DNA of 64,000 bases from Hydrogenobacter sp. T-2 (GCF_033971325.1 NZ_CP117180.1:502041-566040), one strand, 5' to 3'. Shown: positions 8,027 through 16,850, counted from the stretch's first letter. Notes: generated by a model from the letters alone, not told the origin. Translations and numbers: made by a program.

Positions 8027-8646
8027 CTTTTCACCTCCGGAAGTTTAAGGTCATTTTCATACCAAAGTCTCTGTCTTTGGTAGTCATCTATCCATATTCT
8101 GTCTGGCTCTTCTTCTCTTCTCCTTTGCCAATCTCTGCCAATCCTCTCTAACACCTCAAGGTTTAGCACCGCATCCCTTCTTGTGTAGCTTGCGGTCTCG
8201 TGGATATCGCTCTGGAAAAGGCAGTCCACAGGGCAGGCATCCACGCAAAAGCCACAGAAGGTGCAAAGCATCATGTTCATGTTAAAGACCGCAACCCTTC
8301 TTCTACCATCGGGCAGTTTTTCTCCTTCTATTTCAAAGAGTTGTGGCACAGGGCATGCTCTTTTGCAAAGCATACAGACCACGCATCGGCTTTGACCGGG
8401 CTCTACCTTTATCTTAAACCTCTCCACCCACTCGTCAAAAGCAGGTTGTGGCTCTTTTCCGTCCACCACCTTGTGTCCAAAGAAACCTCTGAACCTCTTG
8501 GGTGGCGTGAGCTTTTCGTAGGGGTAGTGGGTGGTTATGGTTTTTCTGAAGGCATTTCTTATGGTTATGGAGAGACCTCTTATAAAGTCAAGGAATAAAA
8601 TCCTTTCCAGCCAACTAAGCGGTCGCTCAAAGACCTTCTTTACCAT
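8023..8646 (-). CDS. nuoI: NADH-quinone oxidoreductase subunit I, 2x[4Fe-4S] (copy 1)
   Basis: A 207-residue ferredoxin-type subunit carrying clusters N6a and N6b. Two cysteine motifs are complete: CVVCMLCKRACP and CTFCGFCVDACP. The N-terminal part is an amphipathic membrane-surface region. Its ribosome-binding site is formed by the last codons and stop of the preceding Uma2 gene (TGG AGG TAA, then AGC ATG). The second copy at 19541-20146 keeps both cluster motifs. Confidence 0.95.
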   Translation of the reverse strand: MVKKVFERPLSWLERILFLDFIRGLSITIRNAFRKTITTHYPYEKLTPPKRFRGFFGHKVVDGKEPQPAFDEWVERFKIKVEPGQSRCVVCMLCKRACPVPQLFEIEGEKLPDGRRRVAVFNMNMMLCTFCGFCVDACPVDCLFQSDIHETASYTRRDAVLNLEVLERIGRDWQRRREEEPDRIWIDDYQRQRLWYENDLKLPEVKR

Positions 8647-8649
8647 GCT

Positions 8650-9165
8650 TTACCTCCATATTTCTTCCTCTTTTAGTTCAATAAGGCACTCTTTTATACT
8701 AAACCTTAAGTTTTCCAAGGGCACATACCCTTCAGAAGTGTTTCTATATACCTTTAAGATTTTTTCCTCTGGATAAAGGAGTATGTAGTAGGGAACACCA
8801 AGCTCTTGATATATTTCAAACTTTGTCCTTTCGTCGTGCTTTTTTGAAGTTTTCGAAACCACCTCCACAATAAGCACGGGTGTTTCTCTTATGTAGTCTT
8901 CGTTTCCTCCATCGCAAAGGACCGATATATCTGGTCTTAGGACGGTGTCTTCTGAAAGGACCCAGTCTACCTCTGAAAGAACCTCACAGGGACACTGTTT
9001 TTCCTCAAGTGTCTGGACTATAAGCCTTTGTAAGCGAAAGACAAACCTTTGGTGAAGCCTTGTGGACAAAGCCTTGGCGTAGGGAATACCTTCTATAAGC
9101 TCCCAGTCGCCTTGCCACTTTGCGTAGTCTTCGTAGGTGTAGTGGGGCAAGTGCTCCACCTTCAT
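8650..9165 (-). CDS. Uma2 family protein (DUF820, restriction endonuclease-like fold), copy 1 of 4 in the nuo operon
   Basis: I chose the ATG at 9165 (MKVEHLPHYTYEDYAKW), which matches the start of the three paralogues and overlaps the stop of the preceding paralogue (ATGA). The conserved blocks are WELIEGIPYA, VLSEDTVLRPDISVLCDG, VLIVEVVSKTSKKHDERTKF and GVPYYILLYPE, the Uma2/DUF820 pattern with the D...E-x-V residues of a PD-(D/E)XK-like fold. Biochemical function is not established for the family; no role in complex I is known. The gene ends in -IWR*, whose codons TGG AGG TAA act as the ribosome-binding site for nuoI. It is the most divergent of the four copies. Confidence 0.85.
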   Translation of the reverse strand: MKVEHLPHYTYEDYAKWQGDWELIEGIPYAKALSTRLHQRFVFRLQRLIVQTLEEKQCPCEVLSEVDWVLSEDTVLRPDISVLCDGGNEDYIRETPVLIVEVVSKTSKKHDERTKFEIYQELGVPYYILLYPEEKILKVYRNTSEGYVPLENLRFSIKECLIELKEEEIWR

Positions 9166-9680
9166 GCCAAGCTCCACAAGGTGTTTATATCAATTTCCAC
9201 TTCACAGTCCTTTAGCCTAAGCCTTAGGTTTTCTATGGCTTTAAAGCCATCTTTTGTGTTTTTGTAAGCCTTCCAGCTTTTTTGTTCTGGGTATATTAGT
9301 ATATAGTATGGGACGCCAAGCTCCTCATACTTTTCAAACTTTATGACCTCATCCTGAAGTTTTGAGCTTTCTGAAACTACCTCTAATACGAGTTCTGGTC
9401 TCTGTCTTATGTAGTCTGTGGGTTTTTCACAGAGGATTACGAGGTCTGGTCTAAGGACGGTGTCCTCTGAGACTATCCAATCAAGCTCTCCTACCACCAA
9501 GCAAGGACAGTTTGCCTTCTTTAGTGCCTCCCTTATAAGGGCGGAGAGCTCAAAGATAACCCACTGATGGGCAAACTTTGGCGAAGCCATGGCGTAGGGA
9601 ATACCTTCTATAAGCTCCCAGTCGCCTTGCCACCTTGCGTAGTCTTCGTAGGTGTAATGGGGCATATGCCTTAGTTTCAT
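9162..9680 (-). CDS. Uma2 family protein (DUF820), copy 2 of 4 in the nuo operon
   Basis: The start is taken at 9680 (MKLRHMPHYTYEDYARW), 2 nt after the nuoH stop with GGAGATGAGG just upstream. It has the family blocks WELIEGIPYAMASPKFAHQ, IVSEDTVLRPDLVILCEKP, PELVLEVVSESSKLQDEVIKF and GVPYYILIYPEQKSWKAYKN. It ends -LWSLA*, a frame variant of the -LWR* end of its paralogues, and its TGG AGC still supplies a GGAG for the next gene. The stop overlaps the next ATG (ATGA). Confidence 0.85.
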   Translation of the reverse strand: MKLRHMPHYTYEDYARWQGDWELIEGIPYAMASPKFAHQWVIFELSALIREALKKANCPCLVVGELDWIVSEDTVLRPDLVILCEKPTDYIRQRPELVLEVVSESSKLQDEVIKFEKYEELGVPYYILIYPEQKSWKAYKNTKDGFKAIENLRLRLKDCEVEIDINTLWSLA

Positions 9681-9682
9681 CC

Positions 9683-10732
9683 TCATCTCCATATGAGGGG
9701 TGCTATAACCGCAGTAAGCACCAAGTTTACAAAGGTAAGGGGTAGCATCACCTTCCAGGCAGTGGCGGTTATCTGGTCAATCCTATATCTTGGCAGTGTC
9801 CAATGAAGCCATAGCACAAAAAGGAATAGAAGGCTTACCTTGAGGATAAACCAGACAAAGGGAGATAAGGGTCCAAGGAAAAAGAGGGGGTCCACAAAGC
9901 CAAGGAAGGGTATGTTTATGGGAGACCAACCACCCAAGAAGAGAACCACCGCAATGGCAGACAAAGATAGCACTTCCACATACCACTCTACAAGTGGGAA
10001 AAGACCAAACTTCATGCCACCGTATTCCACAGTAAAGCCTGTGACCAGCTCCGCCTCTGCCTCTTGTATGTCAAAGGGCACTCTTCCAGTTTCCGCAAGC
10101 ATGGCAAACATGTAGACCACGAAAGCCACAGGTTGTAGCCATATATACCAAAGGTTTTGCTCTATTTGTTTTTGGACTATGTTGTAGGTGGAGAGAGTTC
10201 CTGCCAGTATTATGGGACCCATGACCGCAAAGGTTATAACCACCTCGTAGGAGACCACTATGCCTGCCTTTCTCATAGAGCCTATAAGGGCATACTTGGA
10301 ATTGGAAGCCCATCCTGCCAAGGCTATGGAAAAGACCGCCATAGAACCAAGGGCAAAGACAAGCAGTAGACCAATGTTTACATCGGTAAGAATGGGCTTT
10401 ATCTTGTATCCAAAAAGCTCAAACTCGGGACCAAAGGGAACTACCGCAAAGACCAAAACCGCAGGCACAAGAGCCATCACAAGGGCAAGGTTATACAGAA
10501 ACTTGTTTCCATATCTTGGAAAGATGTCTTCCTTTGTGAGGAGCTTAAGACCGTCCGCAAGGGGTTGCAAAAGTCCGTGCCAACCCACCACCATGGGACC
10601 TGGTCTTCTTTGTATGTGCGCTGCTACCTTTCTCTCCACCAAGGTCAGATACGCACCCACACCAAGGACTATACCCAATATGACCAGTATCTTTATAAGA
10701 GTTATTATGAGCCAAGCGACCACGCTTTCCAT
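9683..10732 (-). CDS. nuoH: NADH-quinone oxidoreductase subunit H
   Basis: A complex I membrane subunit of about 349 residues that forms much of the quinone chamber. Sequence hallmarks are ERKVAAHIQRRPGPM, LADGLKLLTKED, AFVVYMFAMLAETGRVPFD and the EAEAELVTGFTVEYGGM loop. I prefer the ATG at 10732 (MESVVAWLI) to the TTG at 10744, because TGGAGGTAAAC from the end of the upstream Uma2 gene gives an ideal ribosome-binding site. It is the only nuoH in the window, flanked on both sides by Uma2 genes. Confidence 0.95.
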   Translation of the reverse strand: MESVVAWLIITLIKILVILGIVLGVGAYLTLVERKVAAHIQRRPGPMVVGWHGLLQPLADGLKLLTKEDIFPRYGNKFLYNLALVMALVPAVLVFAVVPFGPEFELFGYKIKPILTDVNIGLLLVFALGSMAVFSIALAGWASNSKYALIGSMRKAGIVVSYEVVITFAVMGPIILAGTLSTYNIVQKQIEQNLWYIWLQPVAFVVYMFAMLAETGRVPFDIQEAEAELVTGFTVEYGGMKFGLFPLVEWYVEVLSLSAIAVVLFLGGWSPINIPFLGFVDPLFFLGPLSPFVWFILKVSLLFLFVLWLHWTLPRYRIDQITATAWKVMLPLTFVNLVLTAVIAPLIWR

Positions 10733-10734
10733 GT

Positions 10735-11241
10735 TTACCTCCAAAGCCTTTCTGCGTCTATTTCAAAAGGGCAGTCTTTTACACTAAAGGAGAGCCTTTC
10801 CATAGGCACAAAACCCTCTGAAGTCCATCTGTAGGCTTTCCAGCTTTTGCTTTCTGGATACAGTAGCACATAGTAGGGCACTGCCTCCTGCTCGTAGAGC
10901 TTAAACTTTACAAACTCATCCATCTCCCTTGAGTTCTCTGAAACTATCTCAAAAACCACCTCCGGTCTTTTTCTTATGTAGTCCTGAGGTTCCTCACACA
11001 AAACTACAAGGTCTGGTCTCACAACCGTATCCTCCGATATGACCCAGTCAAGCTCTCCTACCACAAAACAGTTGCATTCTTCAAGCATGTCTTCCAAAAG
11101 CCTTGCCAACACAAACATAAGACGCTGATGGGGGAATTTGGGCGAAGCCATAGCATAGGGAATGCCTTCTATAAGCTCCCAGTCTCCTTGCCACCTTACA
11201 TAGTCCTCATAGGTGTAATGTGGCACATGCCTTAGTTTCAT
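10735..11241 (-). CDS. Uma2 family protein (DUF820), copy 3 of 4 in the nuo operon
   Basis: A 168-residue Uma2 protein starting MKLRHVPHYTYEDYVRW. From NCFVVGELDWVISEDT to the end it is almost identical to copy 4, at DNA as well as protein level (10741-11060 against 11288-11607), so the two arose by a recent tandem duplication; the N-terminal 70 residues differ more. It ends -ERLWR*, with codons TGG AGG TAA directly forming the ribosome-binding site for nuoH. Confidence 0.87.
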   Translation of the reverse strand: MKLRHVPHYTYEDYVRWQGDWELIEGIPYAMASPKFPHQRLMFVLARLLEDMLEECNCFVVGELDWVISEDTVVRPDLVVLCEEPQDYIRKRPEVVFEIVSENSREMDEFVKFKLYEQEAVPYYVLLYPESKSWKAYRWTSEGFVPMERLSFSVKDCPFEIDAERLWR

Positions 11242-11281
11242 CGCTTTATCTCTCCTGCTATAGGGCTTATCATGAACATGT
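11242..11281 (-). pseudogene. Duplicated fossil of a nuoD 3' end between two Uma2 genes
   Basis: After the stop of Uma2 copy 4, the minus strand reads ACATG then ATG-encoded MFMISPIAGEIKR followed by TGA, overlapping the ATG of Uma2 copy 3 (ATGA). This parallels the NuoCD end SIDPVVGEIDR, whose TGA overlaps the ATG of Uma2 copy 4 in the same way. I read it as the tail of a nuoD copy duplicated together with the Uma2 gene. As a 13-codon frame with a good SD it may still be translated, serving only to hand ribosomes on. Confidence 0.5.
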
Positions 11282-11794
11282 TTACCTCCAAAGCCTTTCT
11301 GCGTCTATTTCAAAAGGGCAGTCTTTTACGCTAAAGGAGAGCCTTTCCATAGGCACAAAACCCTCTGAAGTCCATCTGTAGGCTTTCCAGCTTTTGCTTT
11401 CTGGATGCAGTAGCACATAGTAGGGCACTGCCTCCTGCTCGTAGAGCTTAAACTTTACAAACTCATCCATCTCCCTTGAGTTCTCCGAAACTATCTCAAA
11501 GACTACCTCCGGTCTTTTTCTTATGTAGTCCTGAGGTTCTTCACACAAAACTACAAGGTCTGGTCTCACAACCGTATCCTCCGATATGACCCAGTCAAGC
11601 TCTCCTACCACAAAACAGTTGCACTCTTGCTTTTCAAAAAGACTTCTTATTAACCATATAAGAGTTGAGGCTAAGAGCTGATGTTTGAACCTTGGCGAAG
11701 CCATAGCATAGGGAATGCCTTCTATAAGCTCCCAGTCTCCTTGCCACTTTGCGTAGTCCTCATAGGTGTAATGGGGCACATGCCTTAGTTTCAT
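11282..11794 (-). CDS. Uma2 family protein (DUF820), copy 4 of 4 in the nuo operon
   Basis: The frame is open up to 11887 but the true start is the ATG at 11794 (MKLRHVPHYTYEDYAKW), which matches the paralogues and overlaps the nuoCD stop (ATGA). It has WELIEGIPYAMASPRFKHQ, VVGELDWVISEDTVVRPD, VVFEIVSENSREMDEF and AVPYYVLLHPESKSWKAYRW. It ends -ERLWR* like copy 3. It lies directly after nuoCD, where nuoE or nuoH is usually found. Confidence 0.87.
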   Translation of the reverse strand: MKLRHVPHYTYEDYAKWQGDWELIEGIPYAMASPRFKHQLLASTLIWLIRSLFEKQECNCFVVGELDWVISEDTVVRPDLVVLCEEPQDYIRKRPEVVFEIVSENSREMDEFVKFKLYEQEAVPYYVLLHPESKSWKAYRWTSEGFVPMERLSFSVKDCPFEIDAERLWR

Positions 11795-13506
11795 CGGTCT
11801 ATCTCTCCTACCACTGGGTCTATGCTTGCCAAGATGGTAACCGCATCCGCTATTACACGGTCTTTCATGAGCTTGGGATACACGCAAAGGTTATACATAG
11901 AGCCTGGTCTTATCTTTACCCTGTAGGGCTTTGTGCCACCAGTGGAGTATATGTAAAAACCCAGCTCTCCTCTTGGGTTTTCTCCAGAGGAGTATATCTC
12001 TCCCTCTGGTGCTTTTAGACCTATGCCGTCAAGGGGTAGCTTGAGCTTTTTGGGGTCTGGAGATTCCGCAAAGAAGGGTGCATTTTTGAGTTTTTCAAGC
12101 ACCGCCACACACTGTTCTATTATCCTCAGGCTCTGCCTTATCTCCTCAAGCCTTACCAAATAGCGGTCATATACATCGCCATTTTCTCCCACGGGAATGT
12201 CAAACTCCACCCATGGATAGGCATCGTAGGGTTCAAACTTTCTTATATCGTAAGGCACGCCAGAGCCTCTGGCTACTGGACCTGTTAGCCCATAGAAGTA
12301 AACATCCTCCTTGCTTATAACTCCCACTCCCACGTTTCTTCTTAGCCATATCCTGTTCCTACTGAGTATGGTCTCCCACTCCTTTAGCTCCTTTGGAAAT
12401 CTCTTTATAAATGCTTTTATTACCTCCAGAGCACCTTCTGGTAAGTCCATACGCACACCACCGACCCTCGTGTAGGAGATGGTGAGCCTTGCACCAGTTA
12501 TACCCTCTATAATGTCCATAAGTTTTTCTCTCTCCTTAAAGGCATACAGGAATATGGTCAAAGCCCCAAGGTCAAGGGCGTATGTGCCAAGCCACAAAAG
12601 GTGAGAGTTTATCCTCTGAAGTTCTGACATCATAGTGCGGATATACTTTGCCTTTTCTGGAACAAGGTCTTCTATGCCAAGAAGTCTTTCCACTGCCACA
12701 ACCCAAGCCTGATTGGAGCATAGGGCGGAAAGGTAGTCCATACGGTCTGTGTAGACCAGAAACTGGTTATACATCTCGTTTTCTGCTAACTTTTCCACAC
12801 CCCTATGGAGCTGACCCAGTATCACATCGCACTGATAGACCCTTTCCCCCTCAAGGTCAAAGAGAAACCACATAGTCCCGTGCGTTCCCGGATGTAGTGG
12901 TCCCCAGTTTAGCACTATCTGAGCCTTCTTCTTAAGCCTTCTCTTTTCGGTTATCTCAAGGTCTTCCAGAGTTGGCACAGGTGTGTGCATCTTATCGTAG
13001 TTCATAAGACCGTTGAGGTTTTCACCCCATAGGACCTCGTTCAAGGAAGGTAAGTATTCTGTGGCGTAGCCCTCAAGAGGAAAGTCCTTTCTAAGAGGAT
13101 AGTGCTGGTAGGTTTCCCACATAAAGGCACGCACTAAGTTTTCGTGCCCCTCATACCTTATGCCAAACATATCGTAGCATTCTCTTTCTGCCCATTTGCC
13201 CGCAAACCAGAGCTTTTCTATAGAAGGAAGCTCTCCATCCGTCCACGTTTTTACCACTACCCTCTTTTTTTCATCCACGTTGTAGAGGATATAGAAGGCT
13301 TGAAAGCGAGGCTTTTTGTCAGGAAAGTCCACCACTGAGTGGTCAATAAAGAGCTTATAACCCCTTTCTTCCTTTAAGACCTTAAGAAGGTCAATGAGCC
13401 TTTCCTTTTGGATATGAAGAGAGGTAATGGTAGGCTTTTCTTCAATTTCAAGCCCCTCAAACCTGCTCCTTAGGTCAATAAAGTCCTGTCCCTTTGCCCA
13501 AGGCAT
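11791..13506 (-). CDS. nuoCD: NADH-quinone oxidoreductase fused subunit C/D
   Basis: A 571-residue fusion. Residues 1 to about 185 are the NuoC (30-kDa) domain, with ERECYDMFGIRYEGHENLVRA near 110; residues from about 190 are the NuoD (49-kDa) domain with LNWGPLHPGTHGTM, QLHRGVEKLAE, and the C-terminal KIRPGSMYNL and ASIDPVVGEIDR. NuoD lines the quinone site next to NuoB. Upstream the gap to nuoA is only 11 bp, so nuoB, which normally sits between nuoA and nuoC, is missing here. SD AAGGAG precedes the ATG. Confidence 0.95.
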   Translation of the reverse strand: MPWAKGQDFIDLRSRFEGLEIEEKPTITSLHIQKERLIDLLKVLKEERGYKLFIDHSVVDFPDKKPRFQAFYILYNVDEKKRVVVKTWTDGELPSIEKLWFAGKWAERECYDMFGIRYEGHENLVRAFMWETYQHYPLRKDFPLEGYATEYLPSLNEVLWGENLNGLMNYDKMHTPVPTLEDLEITEKRRLKKKAQIVLNWGPLHPGTHGTMWFLFDLEGERVYQCDVILGQLHRGVEKLAENEMYNQFLVYTDRMDYLSALCSNQAWVVAVERLLGIEDLVPEKAKYIRTMMSELQRINSHLLWLGTYALDLGALTIFLYAFKEREKLMDIIEGITGARLTISYTRVGGVRMDLPEGALEVIKAFIKRFPKELKEWETILSRNRIWLRRNVGVGVISKEDVYFYGLTGPVARGSGVPYDIRKFEPYDAYPWVEFDIPVGENGDVYDRYLVRLEEIRQSLRIIEQCVAVLEKLKNAPFFAESPDPKKLKLPLDGIGLKAPEGEIYSSGENPRGELGFYIYSTGGTKPYRVKIRPGSMYNLCVYPKLMKDRVIADAVTILASIDPVVGEIDR

Positions 13507-13517
13507 CTCACACTCCT

Positions 13518-13889
13518 TTAGAGGCTTTCTTCTTCAAACTGCCAATCAAGGGCTCCCTTTCTCCAAGCATAAAGAAGCCCATAAGTTAATATAAGTATAA
13601 AGAGGAACATCTCCACAAAGCCAAAAACCCCCAGATACCTGTAAACTACCGTCCAAGGAAAAAGAAAGGCAGCCTCTATGTCAAAGAGCAAAAGCAGTAG
13701 ACCAAGCAGGTAATAACCTTGATGGAAGGTAGACTGAGCGGATTTATCGTAAAGAGGCACTCCACACTCATAAGGATAGTCTTGCATAGCATCTGAGCTT
13801 TTTGGACCCAGTAGCTTGTTTACAAAGACAAAGACCAAGGCTAAGCCTAACATAATGCCTAAGAATATGAGCAGTGCTATATACTCCAT
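13518..13889 (-). CDS. nuoA: NADH-quinone oxidoreductase subunit A
   Basis: A 123-residue protein with three hydrophobic helices. Characteristic sequences are YPYECGVPLYDKSAQSTFH in the loop after helix 1 (the quinone-site loop with its cysteine) and LFDIEAAFLFPW in helix 2. It is 4 bp downstream of nuoN2 and directly followed by nuoCD without nuoB. Confidence 0.95.
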   Translation of the reverse strand: MEYIALLIFLGIMLGLALVFVFVNKLLGPKSSDAMQDYPYECGVPLYDKSAQSTFHQGYYLLGLLLLLFDIEAAFLFPWTVVYRYLGVFGFVEMFLFILILTYGLLYAWRKGALDWQFEEESL

Positions 13890-13893
13890 GCTT

Positions 13894-15345
13894 TCACCTC
13901 ATAAATAGGTTTTCCGCAGAAGGACTTACAAAGCTCCATAATATTATAGGCACTGCACCAAGAAGGACAAGGGCAAGACTAAAAAGCAATATAAGAAACT
14001 TCTCCACCTGAGACACAGAAAGGTTTAGGCTGTTGGTCTGCTCTTTCATAAACATAAGCACCGTTATTCTTAGGTAATAGCCTGTGGATATACCCGTTGC
14101 GATTATCATCACCAGAGCAAGCCACCAGAGCCTCTCAAAGGAAAGGGACATAAAGACCAGAGCCTTTCCCACAAAACCTACAGTGGGAGGGATACCCAAG
14201 AGGGCAAGGAGCATTACCATAAAGGAGAAGGCAAGCCAAGGTGCGGAGAACCTCATACCTGAAAACTGCTCTAATTTGTTTTCCCATCCTGGCACTCTCT
14301 CTAAAAGGGCAAGCACCATGAAGCTACCAAAACCCATAAGGGAGTAGGCAAGAAGAAAGTATATGACCGCCTTTAGACCTATAACCTCTGCCACGGAGAT
14401 ACCTGCCAATATGTAGCCAGAGTGTGCTATAGAGGAGTAAGCCAAAAGCCTTTTTACGTCCTTTTGCACCAAGGCGGTGAGGTTTCCATACAGCATAGTC
14501 AAGGCAGAGATGATAGCCACTGTGGTTATCCATGCATAGGCAAAATGCTCCTGAACCAAGGGCATGAGCCTAACCACTGGAGCAAAAAAGGCGAGCTTTC
14601 CAAAGGATGCCATATAGGCGGTTATGGGCGTGGGAGCACCCTGATAGGCATCTGGAAGCCAAAAATGAAAGGGCACCGCACCTATCTTTATGGCAAAACC
14701 TATCAAAAATAGCACGAGACCAAGCACCAAAAAGTATTGGTTTTCACCCACATGTGTAAGGATATATCTAAGGTCAAGAGAGCCTGAATACAGATACATA
14801 AAGCCTGCACCGTAGGAAGCCAAGGCTATAGAAAGACCTCCAAGGATTAGATACTTAAAGGCACCCTCTTTTGAATTAAAGTCCGACCTGAGAAGAGCGG
14901 TAAGTATGTAGAAGGCTATGGAGACCGCCTCAAGGGCAACATACAGAACTATAAGGTTGTAGGAGGAGACTAAAAACATCCCACCTATTAGGGCAAAGCT
15001 AAGAATGTAGTAGAACTCTCCGTAAAGAGACTTTTTGCTTTTGTAATAGAGGTAATTAAAGCCTAAAAGAGACATGGTAAGCAAAAGCATAAAGGCTTGC
15101 ATAAGGCTTGAAAAGCTGTCTCTCTTGTAAAGCCCATAAAAGGTCTCTCCCTCCATACCCCAGTTAAAAACTAAAAGAAGCAAAGCCAAAAGATAACCCA
15201 CAAGGCTTACGCTTATGGCAAGGGCATGGTTTATCCTTTTGTATATAAGGTCAAGGCTAAAGAGGACAAAGCCAGTAAGCAAGACCACAAGCTCTGGAAG
15301 GACAAGGGACAGACGAGGCAATTCTATGCTTATTAGCTGTTCCAT
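13894..15345 (-). CDS. nuoN: NADH-quinone oxidoreductase subunit N (copy 2)
   Basis: A 483-residue NuoN with about 14 helices, FLIGFAIKIGAVPFHFWLPD and AYQGAPTPITAYMASFGKLA. It is last in the nuoI2-N2 set and immediately precedes nuoA. It is longer than copy 1 by 23 residues and well diverged from it. Confidence 0.95.
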   Translation of the reverse strand: MEQLISIELPRLSLVLPELVVLLTGFVLFSLDLIYKRINHALAISVSLVGYLLALLLLVFNWGMEGETFYGLYKRDSFSSLMQAFMLLLTMSLLGFNYLYYKSKKSLYGEFYYILSFALIGGMFLVSSYNLIVLYVALEAVSIAFYILTALLRSDFNSKEGAFKYLILGGLSIALASYGAGFMYLYSGSLDLRYILTHVGENQYFLVLGLVLFLIGFAIKIGAVPFHFWLPDAYQGAPTPITAYMASFGKLAFFAPVVRLMPLVQEHFAYAWITTVAIISALTMLYGNLTALVQKDVKRLLAYSSIAHSGYILAGISVAEVIGLKAVIYFLLAYSLMGFGSFMVLALLERVPGWENKLEQFSGMRFSAPWLAFSFMVMLLALLGIPPTVGFVGKALVFMSLSFERLWWLALVMIIATGISTGYYLRITVLMFMKEQTNSLNLSVSQVEKFLILLFSLALVLLGAVPIILWSFVSPSAENLFMR

Positions 15346-15346
15346 C

Positions 15347-16846
15347 TTAACCTCCCATTACCCTTAAGACTAAGTATTCCAAAAGGCTGTCTATGTAAGG
15401 GTCATAGAAAGCGAAGAATAGGAAGGGTAGAAAGCCTACCATAAGCATGGGAATAACCACAAGCAAGAAGGCACTTAGCTTAAAGCCTCTTAGGTCTGTA
15501 AAGTGAACGAGCCTGCTTTCCTCCTTTGTGTCAAGGTATAGAGTCTTTAGGAGGTATAGCACATAGACCGCACTAAAGAAGGCACCCACAACCACTAAGA
15601 AGGCAAGAAGTAGTGTGTATTCCCTTGCTCCCACGATAGTGAGAAACTTACCCCAGAAGGAAGAACCACCGGGAAGCCCCATAGAGGAAAAACCGGTTAT
15701 GGCAACAAGAACCGCAAAAAGGGGCATAAACTTTATACTTCCCCTAAGTGCTTGCATATTAAAGCTGTGTAGCCTGTTGTAGATAAAACCCGCCATCATA
15801 AACAAGGCGGAGGAGGTAAGACCGTGGGCAAACATCTCTGTAATGCTGGCTCTTAGACCCTCTGCGTTAAGGAGAAACATACCCCCTACCACAAAACCCA
15901 TATGGCTCACAGAAGAGTAGGCTACAAACCTCTTTACATTGCTCTGGCTTATGGTAAACCAAGAGGCAAAAACTATGGTAAGTATGCCCCAAAGCACCAT
16001 TATGGGCATAAGGTATACAGAAGCTATTGGAAAGAGACCTATGTTGAACCTAAGCAGGGCATAAGTCCCCATTTTAAGAAGCACCGCAGCAAGCACCACA
16101 GAACCTGCAGTTGGTGCCTCTCCGTGAGCGTCTGGAAGCCATGTATGGAAGGGCACTATAGGCGTTTTTACCGCAAAGGCTATTAGAAAGAGAAGGAACA
16201 TAAAAAGCTCAAAGGTAAAGTCATACTGATTGTTTATAAGGTCAAAGTAGTTAAAGGAAAACTTGCCAAACTGTCTATAGTGCTGGACCGCAAGGCTCAC
16301 AATACCAAGCAGAAGGAACAAAGAGGAAACAAAGATGTATATGAAAAACTTATAGGCGGAATATAGCCTTAGCTTGTAGCCCCATATGCCTATGACAAAG
16401 AACATGGGAACAAGGGTAAGCTCATAAAAGACATAAAAGACCATAAGGTCAAGGCTGGCAAAAACACCTACAAGAAAAGTCTCTGTGAGCAAAAACCATG
16501 CGTAATATTCCTTAAGACGGTGGCTTATTTGATGGTCTCTTGTAGACCAAAGGATGGCAACCAAAGAGACCAAGGTGGTGAGTATATACATAAGGTAAGA
16601 AAGCCCATCAAAGCCTAAGTGCAGGCTAAGGTTTAGCTCAGGTATGAGGGCATACTTTTCCTCAAACTGCACCCTGTCCGCCCTTGAAAAGTCAAAGGAG
16701 AAGAGAGATACCAAAGATATGCCAAACACAAGCCCGCTGAAGAAGACCGCTATCCACTTAGAAAGCTCCTCTTTTGCCAGGAGTATCACAAAAACTCCCA
16801 ACAGAGGCAATATCATGCTCACCGATATTAGTGGAAACCCTTCCAT
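15347..16846 (-). CDS. nuoM: NADH-quinone oxidoreductase subunit M (copy 2)
   Basis: A 499-residue antiporter-like subunit with YVFYELTLVPMFFVIGIWGY, PIVPFHTWLPDAHGEAPTAG and LLKMGTYALLRFN. Charge positions of the proton channel are kept. It is 1 bp from nuoN2 and 4 bp from nuoL2. It aligns along its length with copy 1 but with many substitutions, so the two nuoI-N sets are old duplicates. Confidence 0.96.
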   Translation of the reverse strand: MEGFPLISVSMILPLLGVFVILLAKEELSKWIAVFFSGLVFGISLVSLFSFDFSRADRVQFEEKYALIPELNLSLHLGFDGLSYLMYILTTLVSLVAILWSTRDHQISHRLKEYYAWFLLTETFLVGVFASLDLMVFYVFYELTLVPMFFVIGIWGYKLRLYSAYKFFIYIFVSSLFLLLGIVSLAVQHYRQFGKFSFNYFDLINNQYDFTFELFMFLLFLIAFAVKTPIVPFHTWLPDAHGEAPTAGSVVLAAVLLKMGTYALLRFNIGLFPIASVYLMPIMVLWGILTIVFASWFTISQSNVKRFVAYSSVSHMGFVVGGMFLLNAEGLRASITEMFAHGLTSSALFMMAGFIYNRLHSFNMQALRGSIKFMPLFAVLVAITGFSSMGLPGGSSFWGKFLTIVGAREYTLLLAFLVVVGAFFSAVYVLYLLKTLYLDTKEESRLVHFTDLRGFKLSAFLLVVIPMLMVGFLPFLFFAFYDPYIDSLLEYLVLRVMGG

Positions 16847-16850
16847 CCTT

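Noticed and set aside
11795-11887. Longer start for Uma2 copy 4
   Set aside because: The added 31 residues are nuoCD sequence in another frame; all paralogues begin MK.. at the chosen site.
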